A stretch of 64,000 nucleotides of DNA from Hohaiivirga sp031546825 (GTDB lineage Bacteria; Pseudomonadota; Alphaproteobacteria; Rhizobiales; Beijerinckiaceae): positions 1 to 64,000 of the forward strand of contig JAVBJU010000009.1 of the NCBI GenBank assembly GCA_031546825.1. Direction: 5' to 3'. Under the pieces are notes generated by a model. It was not told the origin of the DNA, made no database searches, and was given only the letters and a program-made list of their open reading frames with translations. This document shows, one piece after another, positions 1 through 9,186 of this stretch; the first letter of the stretch is position 1; each line of letters starts with the position of its first letter. A program made the translations under genes and the position numbers.

Positions 1-132
1 CTGTCGAACACGGTCTTTGAAACCTATGACGACATCATCGATATTGCTTGCGAGGCATGGAAAAAGCTCATCGCTCTCCCAGAGGTCATAAAATCAATCG
101 GAATGCGGGAATGGGCTCATGTCGGTCAATAA
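1..132 (+). CDS. IS630-family transposase, C-terminal end (partial)
   Basis: An open frame enters from outside the window and stops at TAA 130-132, giving 43 residues. It contains LSNTVFETYDDIIDIACEAW and ends SIGMREWAHVGQ, which I recognise as the conserved C-terminus of IS630-family (DDE) transposases. The catalytic DDE residues lie upstream, outside the window, so activity cannot be judged. The element's right end should lie just after the stop codon. IS630 elements target TA dinucleotides, and TA occurs at 146-147 and 148-149, exactly where the phage tail-fibre frame resumes. The family call is by recognition of the C-terminal motif only. Confidence 0.8.
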   Translation: MSNTVFETYDDIIDIACEAWKKLIALPEVIKSIGMREWAHVGQ

Positions 133-145
133 AAGAGGCCAATGG

Positions 146-722
146 TATAAAGGGAGATAAAGGCGAGATCGGCATCACCGGTCCGCAAGGCCCCACCGGC
201 GCGCCAACCGCAACCGACAGCATCACCAACACGCATCTGGCCAACATGCCAGCGGGAACATTAAAAGGCGCAACAAACGCAGGTGACCCGCAGGATTTAT
301 CGGCGTTGCAAGCATGGGGGCTGCTTGGAGGAGCTGGCAAGGCGACAACGGCACAGGCACAGGCCGGAACCGATGACGCACAATTCATGACGGCGCTGAA
401 GGTGGCTCAAGCTAATGTGGCGCAGCACCCGGGAGCGCTAGGAACCACAGGATGGCAGAAACTGCCCAGTGGGTTGATTATTCAGTGGGGAACAGTTCCC
501 GGTGGAGAAGGTGCAATTTGGTCGATGTTTCCAATAAAATTTCCCAGTGCTTTGATGTCAGTTATAACCAATCCAATTATTAATAGGGGAGGCGTTCTAG
601 TGTCATGTTTAATCGCGGACTGGAATGTTACCGGATTTGCTCATATCACGACTTACACTGACACAAAAGGAGGCGGAGGATTTGCAGGAGAGCATTCGTT
701 TTATATAGCATTAGGATATTGA
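146..722 (+). pseudogene. Phage tail-fibre protein, 5'-truncated by the IS630 element
   Basis: From about position 144 the frame encodes short collagen-like Gly-X-Y repeats (GIKGDKGEIGITGPQGPTG). An Ala/Gly-rich stalk follows, then a C-terminal domain with WQKLPSGLIIQWGT and FPIKFPSA, typical of gp53-like tail-fibre tips. Residues upstream of the Gly-X-Y run overlap the transposase C-terminus in another frame and are not natural tail-fibre sequence. The N-terminal virion-attachment part is therefore missing, presumably displaced by the insertion element. An ATG at 48 could express a hybrid product but has no good ribosome site. The gene is probably a dead remnant of a prophage whose lysis genes lie at 11.0-12.5 kb. 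Its convergent neighbour is the acyltransferase. Confidence 0.75.
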
Positions 723-741
723 TCGAATATTTTGACACATC

Positions 742-786
742 GATAGAAAGAAAAATATTATAAATATTGCAATTTTTCTTTCTATC
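742..786. terminator. Bidirectional terminator between tail fibre and acyltransferase
   Basis: A perfect 15-bp inverted repeat (742-756 and 772-786) with A-rich and T-rich arms sits in the 66-bp gap between two convergent genes. The A/T tracts could supply U-runs in either direction. Confidence 0.7.
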
Positions 787-788
787 TT

Positions 789-1976
789 TCATTGATTTGT
801 ATGTAAGTATTTTACGGATTTGTTTTTATTTATATATGGTTTTTCAATGAATTTATACGTATATAATGATATTACTACTGTAATGGCCATGGCAAGTGTC
901 GTGGTAAGAACAAAACACCACCATGTTTGTTGCTGATTTCCAAATAGGTACGCAGTAATGTTTACTGTATATGTGCACACACCAAGATGCCACAAATAAA
1001 TTGAGTAGCTTATCTTTCCTAATATCTGCGTTTGTGCTAAATATTTTGGGAGTTTTTCTGTCTTTAGAGCAACAAAATAAAAGAAAATAGGAAATATAAG
1101 AAATACCATAATTGGAACTCTAATATTTCTCTGTATAATTTGTTGCCTTCCAAGGAAATAGGTGAGAGTTGCAATTACTCCTATAATCAGGATAGTAGTA
1201 TAAATTTTTTTCTTAAAAATAATAGATAAAAATTTCTCTTTATACGATTCAAGAGAGCTACTTAATGCTCCAAGCCAAAATGCGATTACAAAAACAGCAT
1301 CTGTCTGTCCGCGATGAATCTGAAGCGGATCCATAAATAATAATATAATTATTATAGAAAATATAGTTATATTTTTAAAATTTGAAAGTGCGGCAAATAT
1401 AGGCATGCATAAATAAAACATCCACTCCCATCTTAGGCTCCATATTACATTTATTTTTAAATACATATCCTTGCTAAATACATCATTTACATCGCCGAGG
1501 CTATTTACAACCTTCCCAAAACCGAAGCCAAAATTTCTAATAATACTTAAAATCTGGTGAGCTGTGGGTATGGGAAATCCAGCGACAGTCCAATCAAGAA
1601 ACGTATAAACCGTAATAACTAAAACCATAATAGGAACTAGCCGTCTGATCCGTTTGGTAAAGAAAGTGTTAGCATCAAATTTTTTAGCTCTCAATTGCCC
1701 CCAAAACAAATGCCCTGTAAGCATAAAAAACAATAAAACGCCAATATTTCCCATGCCGCCAGCTATAACTCTTCCGGGAGCTAAGCCAAAATACATTGTG
1801 GAGTGTGCGCCGAATACGAGAAACGCAGCGATTCCACGGAGTACTTCTAGAGAGCTTGAGTGATCTGTCTGTTCCGTCTCATCGATAAGAATTTTCGACC
1901 CAAGAGGGGCGGCCAAAAGGCACGCAATTACGAATAGACCAACTATTAATAATAAGTATGAAGCCTCTGTCAGCAT
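789..1976 (-). CDS. Acyltransferase 3 family membrane O-acyltransferase (OafA/YrhL-like)
   Basis: This 395-residue protein is almost entirely hydrophobic, with about ten predicted membrane helices. It carries the family signature LRGIAAFLVFGAHS near residue 46, including the conserved Arg and His. Family members move an acyl group, usually acetyl, across the inner membrane onto O-antigen, exopolysaccharide or peptidoglycan sugars. Its start overlaps the end of rmd by 7 bp, so it is the last gene of the polysaccharide operon and probably decorates that polymer. The coding region is strikingly AT-rich compared with genes after 12.5 kb, which suggests horizontal acquisition. The acyl group and acceptor sugar cannot be read from sequence. 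Confidence 0.85.
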   Translation of the reverse strand: MLTEASYLLLIVGLFVIACLLAAPLGSKILIDETEQTDHSSSLEVLRGIAAFLVFGAHSTMYFGLAPGRVIAGGMGNIGVLLFFMLTGHLFWGQLRAKKFDANTFFTKRIRRLVPIMVLVITVYTFLDWTVAGFPIPTAHQILSIIRNFGFGFGKVVNSLGDVNDVFSKDMYLKINVIWSLRWEWMFYLCMPIFAALSNFKNITIFSIIIILLFMDPLQIHRGQTDAVFVIAFWLGALSSSLESYKEKFLSIIFKKKIYTTILIIGVIATLTYFLGRQQIIQRNIRVPIMVFLIFPIFFYFVALKTEKLPKYLAQTQILGKISYSIYLWHLGVCTYTVNITAYLFGNQQQTWWCFVLTTTLAMAITVVISLYTYKFIEKPYINKNKSVKYLHTNQ

Positions 1977-2878
1977 TTTTGAGTCTCTTGATGAGAGTAC
2001 ATGGTTCTCAAAATTTCTCGTAGATCAGGTAACGCCGGATCTGCTCCTAACAACTCATGCAAATGAGAGGGGTCTCCAACCAAACGCCACACTTCATTTT
2101 TTCGGACGAAATTTTCAGATATTTCAATTCTAGGACGATAACCGCTAATATCGGTTAAAAAATCAAGCACATCATGACCCGTCCAGCCTCGACCCGCGCA
2201 AATATTAACCGTAAATGGGTCTTTATACTGTTTTGTTAGCAATTCTGCCAGTACCCAGGCACAACGCTGCGCCTCAACATAGTCTCGAACCGAATTAATA
2301 TTTCCGAGCTTTAGAACTGGTTCGCGATCGACAAAGTGCCTGACAATTTTGGGTATGAGAAATGATTCTGCCTGTCCGGAGCCGATGATGTTAAATGGTC
2401 GCACTATATGGATTGTCATGTCATCCGCATACTGGCGGGCCAACATCTCCATAACCATCTTACTATAGGAATAATGATTAAATGGCTTGTAAGGCATATT
2501 CTCCGAAAGGAATAGCTCTTCCTGATTGCCATAAATACCTGCGGTGCTCGCCAAAAGGACGGTAGGCTTTTTGATTTTGGCAGCCATGATGGCTTCAAGC
2601 AAATTTTCCGTGCCTAAAACGTTGACGCCGTAAATCTGTTGAATATCTGTATGGGTGACAAGAGCGATGGCTGCCAAGTGAACGATACTATCCGGTGCGA
2701 ATTCTTCGATTATTTCCGTCAGTTTGCGTCGATCGGAAAGAGAAACAGGAGTCAAATTTTCCGCTGTTTGGTCCATTGTTGTTCCGAGTACGGAAACACC
2801 TCGCAGTTGCAGTTCTGTCATCAGATAACGGCCGATAAAACCGCTGCCGCCGGTTACCAAAACGCGCATATCAGTCAT
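1970..2878 (-). CDS. rmd: GDP-6-deoxy-D-lyxo-4-hexulose reductase (GDP-D-rhamnose synthase), Rmd-like
   Basis: This short-chain dehydrogenase/epimerase has a Rossmann Gly motif (G10xxG13xxG16 in VTGGSGFIG) and a YxxxK pair (Tyr136, Lys140). ATG 2876-2878 is chosen because the protein then starts MTDMRVLVTGG as family members do; a longer reading would add 11 basic residues. It overlaps the end of the tandem glycosyltransferase by 8 bp. Rmd reduces the 4-keto intermediate made by Gmd to GDP-D-rhamnose, and gmd and manC are in the same leftward cluster, which supports this over other sugar epimerases. A UDP-glucose 4-epimerase or GDP-fucose synthase role is less likely: fucose synthase would need a 3,5-epimerase-type active site, which I cannot demonstrate. 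Confidence 0.75.
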   Translation of the reverse strand: MTDMRVLVTGGSGFIGRYLMTELQLRGVSVLGTTMDQTAENLTPVSLSDRRKLTEIIEEFAPDSIVHLAAIALVTHTDIQQIYGVNVLGTENLLEAIMAAKIKKPTVLLASTAGIYGNQEELFLSENMPYKPFNHYSYSKMVMEMLARQYADDMTIHIVRPFNIIGSGQAESFLIPKIVRHFVDREPVLKLGNINSVRDYVEAQRCAWVLAELLTKQYKDPFTVNICAGRGWTGHDVLDFLTDISGYRPRIEISENFVRKNEVWRLVGDPSHLHELLGADPALPDLREILRTMYSHQETQKC

Positions 2879-5858
2879 GGGCTTTCTCCGCGGCTTTTTC
2901 AGAAATTTCATTGAAATAATTCACTAATTGTTTTGCGCACTCTTCCCAAGTAATAGCGTTCCATTCCTTTTTGATTTTTTCCTCGCGTTTACGTAATTCT
3001 GTTTCATTCGTCATATAGAATTTTATTTTATCGGCCCATCCAACAACGTCCCAAGGATGAATATAGTCAACGATATCTCGGCCGGTTTCACGCAGCGGAG
3101 GAACATCCGAGGTCAGGCAGAACTTGCCGTACCCAAGGCTTTCTGGAAGAGTGAGGCTCCAACCTTCATATAAGCTAGCCAGCAGTGTGAAATGACAATG
3201 ACGGTAAAGGACATCCAATTGCTGATCTGTTGCGCGGATCAATAATATTTTTCCCCTTACTCGCTTATCCTGAGAGATAATATCAAACAGATCACCAGCT
3301 TTCCAACCTGGCCCGCCAACAAAAACCATTTGCGGCATATCAGGCATGCCATCTTCCAGAAGCTTTAGATAAGCTTTGTAAAGTGTCTCATGATTTTTCC
3401 GAATCTCAAGCGTTCCAACGGCCAAAAGAAATGGACCGGTAACGCCCATCTTTTGTAAAATATCTTGGTCTTCAGAATGATCCGTCTGTGGGGCTATGTC
3501 GGACCCAAACTTAAGAGCGACGCCGGGAGTGACAGGCCAATGATGGTCCTTCTGCCATTTCCGACCGTCCCGCATTGCGGTCTCTCCGCCGTATATGAGT
3601 TTGTCGCTGGCGATACCCGCTAGATAAAACAGCTTCTCGTACCATTCTACCGTTATGGTTGAATGAAGGTGAGGCGTATTTAGCGGAGTGAAGTCATAAA
3701 TAATATGTGCGTAATGAAACGGAGATGTATTTTTGGCCTTAATGATTTCCACTAACGGACGATCATCCCAATTTGTGCCTGCAGAAAAAACAACATCCTT
3801 TGGGCCAAAGGGGAGCTCCTGTGCACCAGAATTTAGCTTCTCCGAATATTCGCTTGTCAAGTCGCGCTGACCTGGATGGGTCATCAAAGCTGATTCCGGG
3901 AGTACCTCTTTAGTAATCCCACCGACTTGGGATGCCATTCGGATTGCAATGTTTTTCAAGGCTTTAGGCAAGGCGCTAATTGTGTAAGCCGCCGCGATTT
4001 TTATGCGTTTCTTAGCGTCCGTTGTGGATGAACCAATCCAGCTTAAAGCAGGAATTATTTTTGGCTCTACAGGTGAAGAAAATTGACCTTTTCCCTGATA
4101 AAAAATCGGAATTCGGTGTGAATGGCCTTGAGCTTCTATCTCAGCCCAATGCTTTTGAAAGCCGGCATATTCCGTATTCACGTCAGAGGACTTGAATAAC
4201 CAATCTAGTCTTTGATTCGGGATCTCGAAGAAAACACCTTCGTGAAAAGCGAAAAATTTTATCCCAGGTATAATTCGCTTTAAATGATGCGCAAGGATAA
4301 GCTCGGTGCGAATAATTCCAGTTACGCCACCCCGCCACAAAGCGTAAGAAAGCGTCAGATCCATCCATAATTTGTTTTCGAGAACCTGCGGGGTTGAAGA
4401 GTGACAGGCAATGAACGCTTGGAGTCCTTCCAAGACATTTTTCCCGCATTCTTCCCAGGTTGTTGACCGCCACTGCTTAGCTATACGCAACTCCCGCTCT
4501 TTCAGTGCGGTCGCATTGTTACTATAGAATTCGATTTTCCGTGCCCACCCCATAACATCGAATGGCGAAATGTAGTCAGGGAAGTCTTTGCCAATTTCAC
4601 GTAAAGAACCGATATCTGAGGCGAGGCAAAATTTACCATGACTCAGTCCCTCGGTTAATGGGAGTGCCCAGCCTTCGTATATTGTTGGCAAAAGAGTAAA
4701 TAAGCAATTGCGATAAAGCGCATCCAATTCTTCATCGGTTGGGGAAATTAAAAGGATCTTTCCAGATACACGTGGGTCTCTGTTAATAGTATCGATTAAA
4801 TCTGTAGTTCTCCAGCCTGGTTTCCCGCAAAAAATAAGTTGTGGGAGATTAGTCGCTTTACTTTCAAGAATCGTTACATACGCTTTATAAAGGGTATCAT
4901 GATTTTTCCTGATTTCTATCGTACCAACGGTCATTATGAACGGACCGACAATACCCAATTCGCGAAGCCGAACGCTATCATTTGAAGCATTGCTATTTCT
5001 TACCAGATCGGTGCCGCCATAACTGATCGCGACGCTTTGTGGCGTTCGCCACCCTAGTTCTATCTGGGCATCTTCCCCATCTCGCTTTGGGCTATTTCCA
5101 GCATACAAAATCAGGTCGCAAGTTGTCGAAATCCATTTGAAATACTCTTCGAAACTTTTTCCTCCTGTAGTTGGATAAAGATGTCGCGTTGTTTTTCCAA
5201 TCAGGATCGTGTCATACACCATGTAAGCTAAAGAAATACTAGGTGATTGCTCTTTTATCTGAGTGTAATAAGGCTCTTTCCCATCATCCATCCAGCCAAG
5301 GCTGACAACAATATCGCCTGGTTTGTATGGGTGTATAATAGGCCCTGCAACTTGAGGATCTGCCTGTGTAATAACCGGATTGCGGCCCAACCCCAACTGG
5401 TAAAGTTTCTGGCGCATAAACGATGCCGCCCCTAGAATCTTTCGTGGAAGCCAAGTCGCAATTAAACCAAGTGCTTGTAGGCGGTAAGGTAGTGCACTGA
5501 CGAGTAACAAAATAGCGTGCTGAATACGGCCGACACGGCTGGGGTTCTGCATAGAGAGATCGTCAATCAACGTATCCAAACGATTGCGGACTGGCTGTTG
5601 TTTCTCAACGATAACCGCTTCGTTCATCTTTCTCGCAGCTATGTAGCGCTCCGCAACACTACCTTCGCCTTCCAGCCAAGGCAGTTCATGTTTTTCGAGC
5701 TCAACAAAATTCCCGTCCCTGAACATGCTGAACCGGACCTCAGGAAAGAGCGCGTTTATTGCAGAGGCTATTTCTAATTGAGCCCTTACAATTCCAACAA
5801 CCCCGCCCGTCCATCGCATGGACGTGCTAATATCCAGCCAAATTTTTTGATTTTTCAT
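2871..5858 (-). CDS. Tandem GT4-type glycosyltransferase, two full domains in one chain
   Basis: The 995-residue protein is an internal duplication. Residues 1-500 and 505-995 each start with a related segment (KIWLDISTSMRW and KLWMDLTLSYAL). Each continues to a GT-B nucleotide-binding half with VGTIEIRKNHDTLYKAY or VGTLEIRKNHETLYKAY and an E-x7-E motif (EGWALPLTE, EGWSLTLPE). Both halves keep these motifs, so both may be active, as in bifunctional O-antigen polymerising transferases that make alternating linkages. The acceptor and linkage cannot be predicted. A third, single-domain homologue is at 9187-10737. With gmd, rmd and manC nearby, GDP-D-rhamnose is the likely donor. The start ATG sits at 5856-5858, after a 323-bp non-coding gap. 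Confidence 0.85.
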   Translation of the reverse strand: MKNQKIWLDISTSMRWTGGVVGIVRAQLEIASAINALFPEVRFSMFRDGNFVELEKHELPWLEGEGSVAERYIAARKMNEAVIVEKQQPVRNRLDTLIDDLSMQNPSRVGRIQHAILLLVSALPYRLQALGLIATWLPRKILGAASFMRQKLYQLGLGRNPVITQADPQVAGPIIHPYKPGDIVVSLGWMDDGKEPYYTQIKEQSPSISLAYMVYDTILIGKTTRHLYPTTGGKSFEEYFKWISTTCDLILYAGNSPKRDGEDAQIELGWRTPQSVAISYGGTDLVRNSNASNDSVRLRELGIVGPFIMTVGTIEIRKNHDTLYKAYVTILESKATNLPQLIFCGKPGWRTTDLIDTINRDPRVSGKILLISPTDEELDALYRNCLFTLLPTIYEGWALPLTEGLSHGKFCLASDIGSLREIGKDFPDYISPFDVMGWARKIEFYSNNATALKERELRIAKQWRSTTWEECGKNVLEGLQAFIACHSSTPQVLENKLWMDLTLSYALWRGGVTGIIRTELILAHHLKRIIPGIKFFAFHEGVFFEIPNQRLDWLFKSSDVNTEYAGFQKHWAEIEAQGHSHRIPIFYQGKGQFSSPVEPKIIPALSWIGSSTTDAKKRIKIAAAYTISALPKALKNIAIRMASQVGGITKEVLPESALMTHPGQRDLTSEYSEKLNSGAQELPFGPKDVVFSAGTNWDDRPLVEIIKAKNTSPFHYAHIIYDFTPLNTPHLHSTITVEWYEKLFYLAGIASDKLIYGGETAMRDGRKWQKDHHWPVTPGVALKFGSDIAPQTDHSEDQDILQKMGVTGPFLLAVGTLEIRKNHETLYKAYLKLLEDGMPDMPQMVFVGGPGWKAGDLFDIISQDKRVRGKILLIRATDQQLDVLYRHCHFTLLASLYEGWSLTLPESLGYGKFCLTSDVPPLRETGRDIVDYIHPWDVVGWADKIKFYMTNETELRKREEKIKKEWNAITWEECAKQLVNYFNEISEKAAEKAHD

Positions 5859-6181
5859 GGTTGGTCCTGATACTTCCTAGTTGTAATTGAACTGAACTTG
5901 TTGCTTTCTCTCGAGCGAGAAAATACGGTGCTGTTGAAAATAATTTTAAATATTAATAATTATTCTTTAAAAGCTGGCGCTAATAACCTTAGGGGAATAA
6001 TTCCGTATTTAACCTGTGGGAGGTAGTATCGAATTAAACTTATAAATTTTTAAGCTTAGCTATTTTAAATAGCCATTCAATGTACGTATAAGTGACGTCG
6101 TTCTAAGTTTTTTCCTTTGCGTAAGCTAAGGAAATAGCAAGGATGCCTCGTGTGAGCGCATCCTTGCTTAACTCAAACCGC
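5859..6181. other. AT-rich intergenic region upstream of the tandem glycosyltransferase
   Basis: I see no coding frame in these 323 bp. The part next to gmd holds the hairpin listed separately. The rest is AT-rich and may hold a leftward promoter for the glycosyltransferase-rmd-acyltransferase genes, but no clear -35/-10 pair could be assigned. Confidence 0.5.
6136..6168 (-). terminator. Hairpin after gmd
   Basis: An 11-bp perfect inverted repeat (6136-6146 and 6158-6168, arm AGCAAGGATGC) with an 11-nt loop lies 14 bp past the gmd stop. The U-run on the leftward transcript is poor, so it may attenuate rather than fully stop transcription. Confidence 0.5.
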
Positions 6182-7156
6182 TCAGCGTGAAAGGCGCTTC
6201 ATGTCCGCGTCCATCATTTCATGGACAAGCTGTTCCAGGGTGGTGGTTGCTTGCCAGCCAAGCTTGGCTTTCGCCTTATCTGGGTTACCGAGCAGAACTT
6301 CCACTTCCGCCGGGCGCATGAATTGCTGGTTAATGACAACGTGGTCTTTGGCTTTCAGGCCCACGTAGTCAAAGGCGAGGTCGCAGAAATCGCGGACCGA
6401 CGTGGTGTGACCAGTGGCAATCACGTAATCATCAGGCGTGTCCTGCTGCAGCATGAGATACATGGCTTCCACATAGTCGCGGGCATGACCCCAGTCGCGT
6501 TTGGCTTCGAGGTTGCCAAGCGCAAGGGTCTTTTCCATGCCGAGCTTAATACGCACTACGCCATCGGTGATCTTGCGAGTCACGAATTCAATGCCGCGCA
6601 GAGGCGATTCATGGTTGAAGAGAATGCCGCTTGAAGCATGCAGGTTAAAGCTTTCGCGGTAGTTGACCGTCATCCAGTGAGCATAGAGCTTGGCGGCACC
6701 ATAGGGTGAGCGCGGATAAAACGGCGTCTTCTCCGATTGACGGGCTTCCTGGATGAGGCCGAACATTTCCGAGGTAGAAGCCTGGTAGAAACGGATTTCT
6801 GGGTCGACAATGCGGATGGCTTCGAGCATGTGAACCGCGCCCATGCCGGAAACGGTGCCGGTCAGCAGCGGTTGCTGCCAGGAGGTCTTGACGAAAGACT
6901 GTGCGCCGAGGTTGTAGACCTCACGCGGGCGTACTTCCTGAAGTACGCGAATCAGGCTGGTCACGTCGATGAGATCGGCGTCATGCATCTGAATTTGATC
7001 TGTGATGCCGAGCCAATCGAGGCGTGACTTGATCACGTCCGCTGAGGCGCTACGGCGCAGAAGGCCGTGTACCGTGTAGCCCTTTGAAAGAAGCAGTTGC
7101 GCAAGATAGGCGCCATCCTGCCCGGTGATGCCGGTGACCAGAGCAACCTTTTTCAT
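6182..7156 (-). CDS. gmd: GDP-mannose 4,6-dehydratase
   Basis: Gmd converts GDP-D-mannose to GDP-4-keto-6-deoxy-D-mannose, the branch intermediate for GDP-D-rhamnose, GDP-fucose and GDP-perosamine. The 324-residue length matches the short bacterial form. Visible motifs are the NADP-binding G9xxG12xxG15, the catalytic stretch STSEMFG with Thr128 and Glu130, and Tyr152/Lys156 in PYGAAKLYAH. The start ATG (7154-7156) has an AGGAG nine bases upstream. It sits between manC, which supplies the substrate, and the glycosyltransferase/rmd genes. No per (perosamine synthase) or fcl-type gene is visible, so D-rhamnose is the favoured end product. A small CCCC/GGGG hairpin lies in the 98-bp gap to manC. 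Confidence 0.95.
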   Translation of the reverse strand: MKKVALVTGITGQDGAYLAQLLLSKGYTVHGLLRRSASADVIKSRLDWLGITDQIQMHDADLIDVTSLIRVLQEVRPREVYNLGAQSFVKTSWQQPLLTGTVSGMGAVHMLEAIRIVDPEIRFYQASTSEMFGLIQEARQSEKTPFYPRSPYGAAKLYAHWMTVNYRESFNLHASSGILFNHESPLRGIEFVTRKITDGVVRIKLGMEKTLALGNLEAKRDWGHARDYVEAMYLMLQQDTPDDYVIATGHTTSVRDFCDLAFDYVGLKAKDHVVINQQFMRPAEVEVLLGNPDKAKAKLGWQATTTLEQLVHEMMDADMKRLSR

Positions 7157-7254
7157 TTATTCATATCTCCTGTTGTCAGCGCCCCTCTCGGGGTTTGACA
7201 TTTCATATTATCATAGGGGGATGGATACAACTTGCGGTGGCAAGTCGCTCCTTG

Positions 7255-8676
7255 TTATTGGCGCTTATACGCATCCTCGATGCGAACGATATCGTCCTCA
7301 CCGAGATAGGAGCCCACCTGAACTTCGATGAGTTCAAGCGGAATTTTCCCGGGGTTGGCCATGCGGTGGAGGCAGCCGATGGGGAGGTAGATGGACTCGT
7401 TTTCGTGCACCACGATCACCTCGTCGTTTCGGGTGACTTCGGCGGTGCCTTTCACAACAATCCAGTGCTCGGCGCGGTGAAAATGTTTTTGCAGCGAGAG
7501 AATGCCGCCGGGCTTCACGGTGATGCGTTTCACCTGATAGCGCGCGCCACGGTCAATCGAGATGTATTTACCCCAGGGGCGGTGCATTTCGAGATGCTCG
7601 GCGGCGGCGTTCTCGTCGGCGGCATGGAGAGTGGCCACCAGTTCTTTAACACTGTCGGCATTGCTTTTGGGCACAACCAGAACGGCGTCGCGAGTGGAAA
7701 CCACCACGATGTCGTCAATGCCGACCACTGCCGTCACTTTTTCTTCGGAATGGATGTAGTTGTTTGCGCCATCGAGCACGTAGCCACGGCCTTCAATAGC
7801 ATTGCCAGCCGCATCCTTCTCGCTAAGCTCCCACACCGCAGCCCAGCCGCCGACATCCGACCAGCCAAAATTGCCGGGCACGACGGCGGCCCGTTGGGTG
7901 TGTTCCATGACGGCGTAATCGATGGACTTCTTCGGGGCGCTCGCAAACGCTTCTTCATTGAGCAGGAGAAACTCGAGATCGTGGGTGGCCCGGGAAACAG
8001 CGTCTGCAGCTGCCGCAAGGATTTCTGGCTCGAAACGCTCAATTTCCACCCGCATGGTCGGGGCGTGGAAAATGAAGTTTCCGGAATTCCACAGATAGCC
8101 GTCGAGGATATAACGCGCAGCGGTTTCCTCATTCGGCTTTTCGACAAACCGCTCAACCGTGCGTGCGCCAGCATGGTTGGGAATGGGCTTGCCGGGGTTG
8201 ATATAGCCATAACCAGTGGCCGGGTGGGTTGGCGGAATGCCGATGGTGACAATCCGGGCATCTGTCGCGGCGCGCGCCGCAATCATGCAGGTTTCCGCAA
8301 ACAATTCCGCATTCTGGATGATATGGTCTGCGGCCAGCACGGCAACCACCGCGTCGGGGTTGCGCTGCAGGGCGAGTTCCGTCGCCACGGCCACGGCCGC
8401 AGCGGAATCGCGCCGCATGGGCTCCAGAACCACTTGTGCCTTGGCACCAACGGCCTGCAATTGATCCAGCACCGTGAAACGATATTCGCCGCTGGTGATG
8501 ACGATCAACTCATCGAACTGCGCATGGGACGAAACGGTGGTCGCGATGCGTTGAAACGTCGATTGCTCGCCGAGCAGGGGGATGAATTGCTTGGGCATCG
8601 AGTTGCGCGAAACCGGCCAAAGCCGCGTCCCGGCTCCGCCGCACATGATGACAGGAATAATTTTTAGGTTTGGCAT
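7255..8676 (-). CDS. manC: Mannose-1-phosphate guanylyltransferase / mannose-6-phosphate isomerase
   Basis: This bifunctional enzyme (473 residues) provides GDP-mannose. The N-terminal nucleotidyltransferase domain has CGGAGTRLWPVSR followed by MPKQ at residues 11-30. The C-terminal cupin (type II phosphomannose isomerase) begins near RPWGKY and contains the metal-site region QKHFHRAEHW. The start is taken at ATG 8674-8676 (MPNLKIIPV), preceded by GAAGAAG. A longer reading would need a TTG start and adds 13 residues not typical of the family. It is the second gene of the leftward cluster after the 9187-10737 glycosyltransferase and precedes gmd. No phosphomannomutase gene is present in the window, so mannose-1-phosphate must come from an enzyme encoded elsewhere. 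Confidence 0.95.
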   Translation of the reverse strand: MPNLKIIPVIMCGGAGTRLWPVSRNSMPKQFIPLLGEQSTFQRIATTVSSHAQFDELIVITSGEYRFTVLDQLQAVGAKAQVVLEPMRRDSAAAVAVATELALQRNPDAVVAVLAADHIIQNAELFAETCMIAARAATDARIVTIGIPPTHPATGYGYINPGKPIPNHAGARTVERFVEKPNEETAARYILDGYLWNSGNFIFHAPTMRVEIERFEPEILAAAADAVSRATHDLEFLLLNEEAFASAPKKSIDYAVMEHTQRAAVVPGNFGWSDVGGWAAVWELSEKDAAGNAIEGRGYVLDGANNYIHSEEKVTAVVGIDDIVVVSTRDAVLVVPKSNADSVKELVATLHAADENAAAEHLEMHRPWGKYISIDRGARYQVKRITVKPGGILSLQKHFHRAEHWIVVKGTAEVTRNDEVIVVHENESIYLPIGCLHRMANPGKIPLELIEVQVGSYLGEDDIVRIEDAYKRQ

Positions 8677-9186
8677 GGCTTCTTCGCGATAGGTGTGATT
8701 CGGCTTGAAATTCAAGAAATCATGCTTCTGGTGAGGCTTGATTTACTCTTATTTCTTTGTTTTCATTATATTATAGTTTAGCCGGGTTTCATTCGAGCGC
8801 ACGTCACTCTGGATTAAGTCGTAGCTAATTTTCCCACAGCCTCCATCCAGATGATGGGAATGCAGGAAAATACAGCATTGATAGATGCCCCCTAATTTCC
8901 CTCGGCTTGAGAAAAAACTCAAGTCAAAAATACCAAAAGCCCGCTATTTTCTCATTGTTCGGTGCGAAGACCTCGGGGATCGTCCAGATACAAGACGATT
9001 TTCGTGGCATCGAGAACATCAGAAGCGGCAAACAGTTTGGCGATACCATGGCGAATTACGAGAGACGACAATCACCTTAACGCTGCTGCCCGCCGCGGTG
9101 AGGTCAATGGTAATACAAGGTCGCCGCACGAAATTTCGCGCAATTATTGCTTCTTTGGAAATAGAAAAATGGCTAATTCCACTAAA
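8677..9186. other. Intergenic region with a possible decayed coding remnant
   Basis: No intact gene is seen in these 510 bp. On the minus strand, 9114 to about 9045 reads ITIDLTAAGSSVKVIVVSRN. After a change of frame, about 9045 to 8952 reads DVLDATKIVLYLDDPRGLRT before a stop. This protein-like texture interrupted by a frame change suggests a decayed gene fragment that I cannot assign. The AT-rich part near 8740-8790 may carry the manC promoter. Confidence 0.25.

Noticed and set aside
7195..8667. A 490-codon open frame antisense to manC
   Set aside because: Composition is His/Gly/Arg-biased as expected from GC-rich complement; manC on the other strand has full family motifs.
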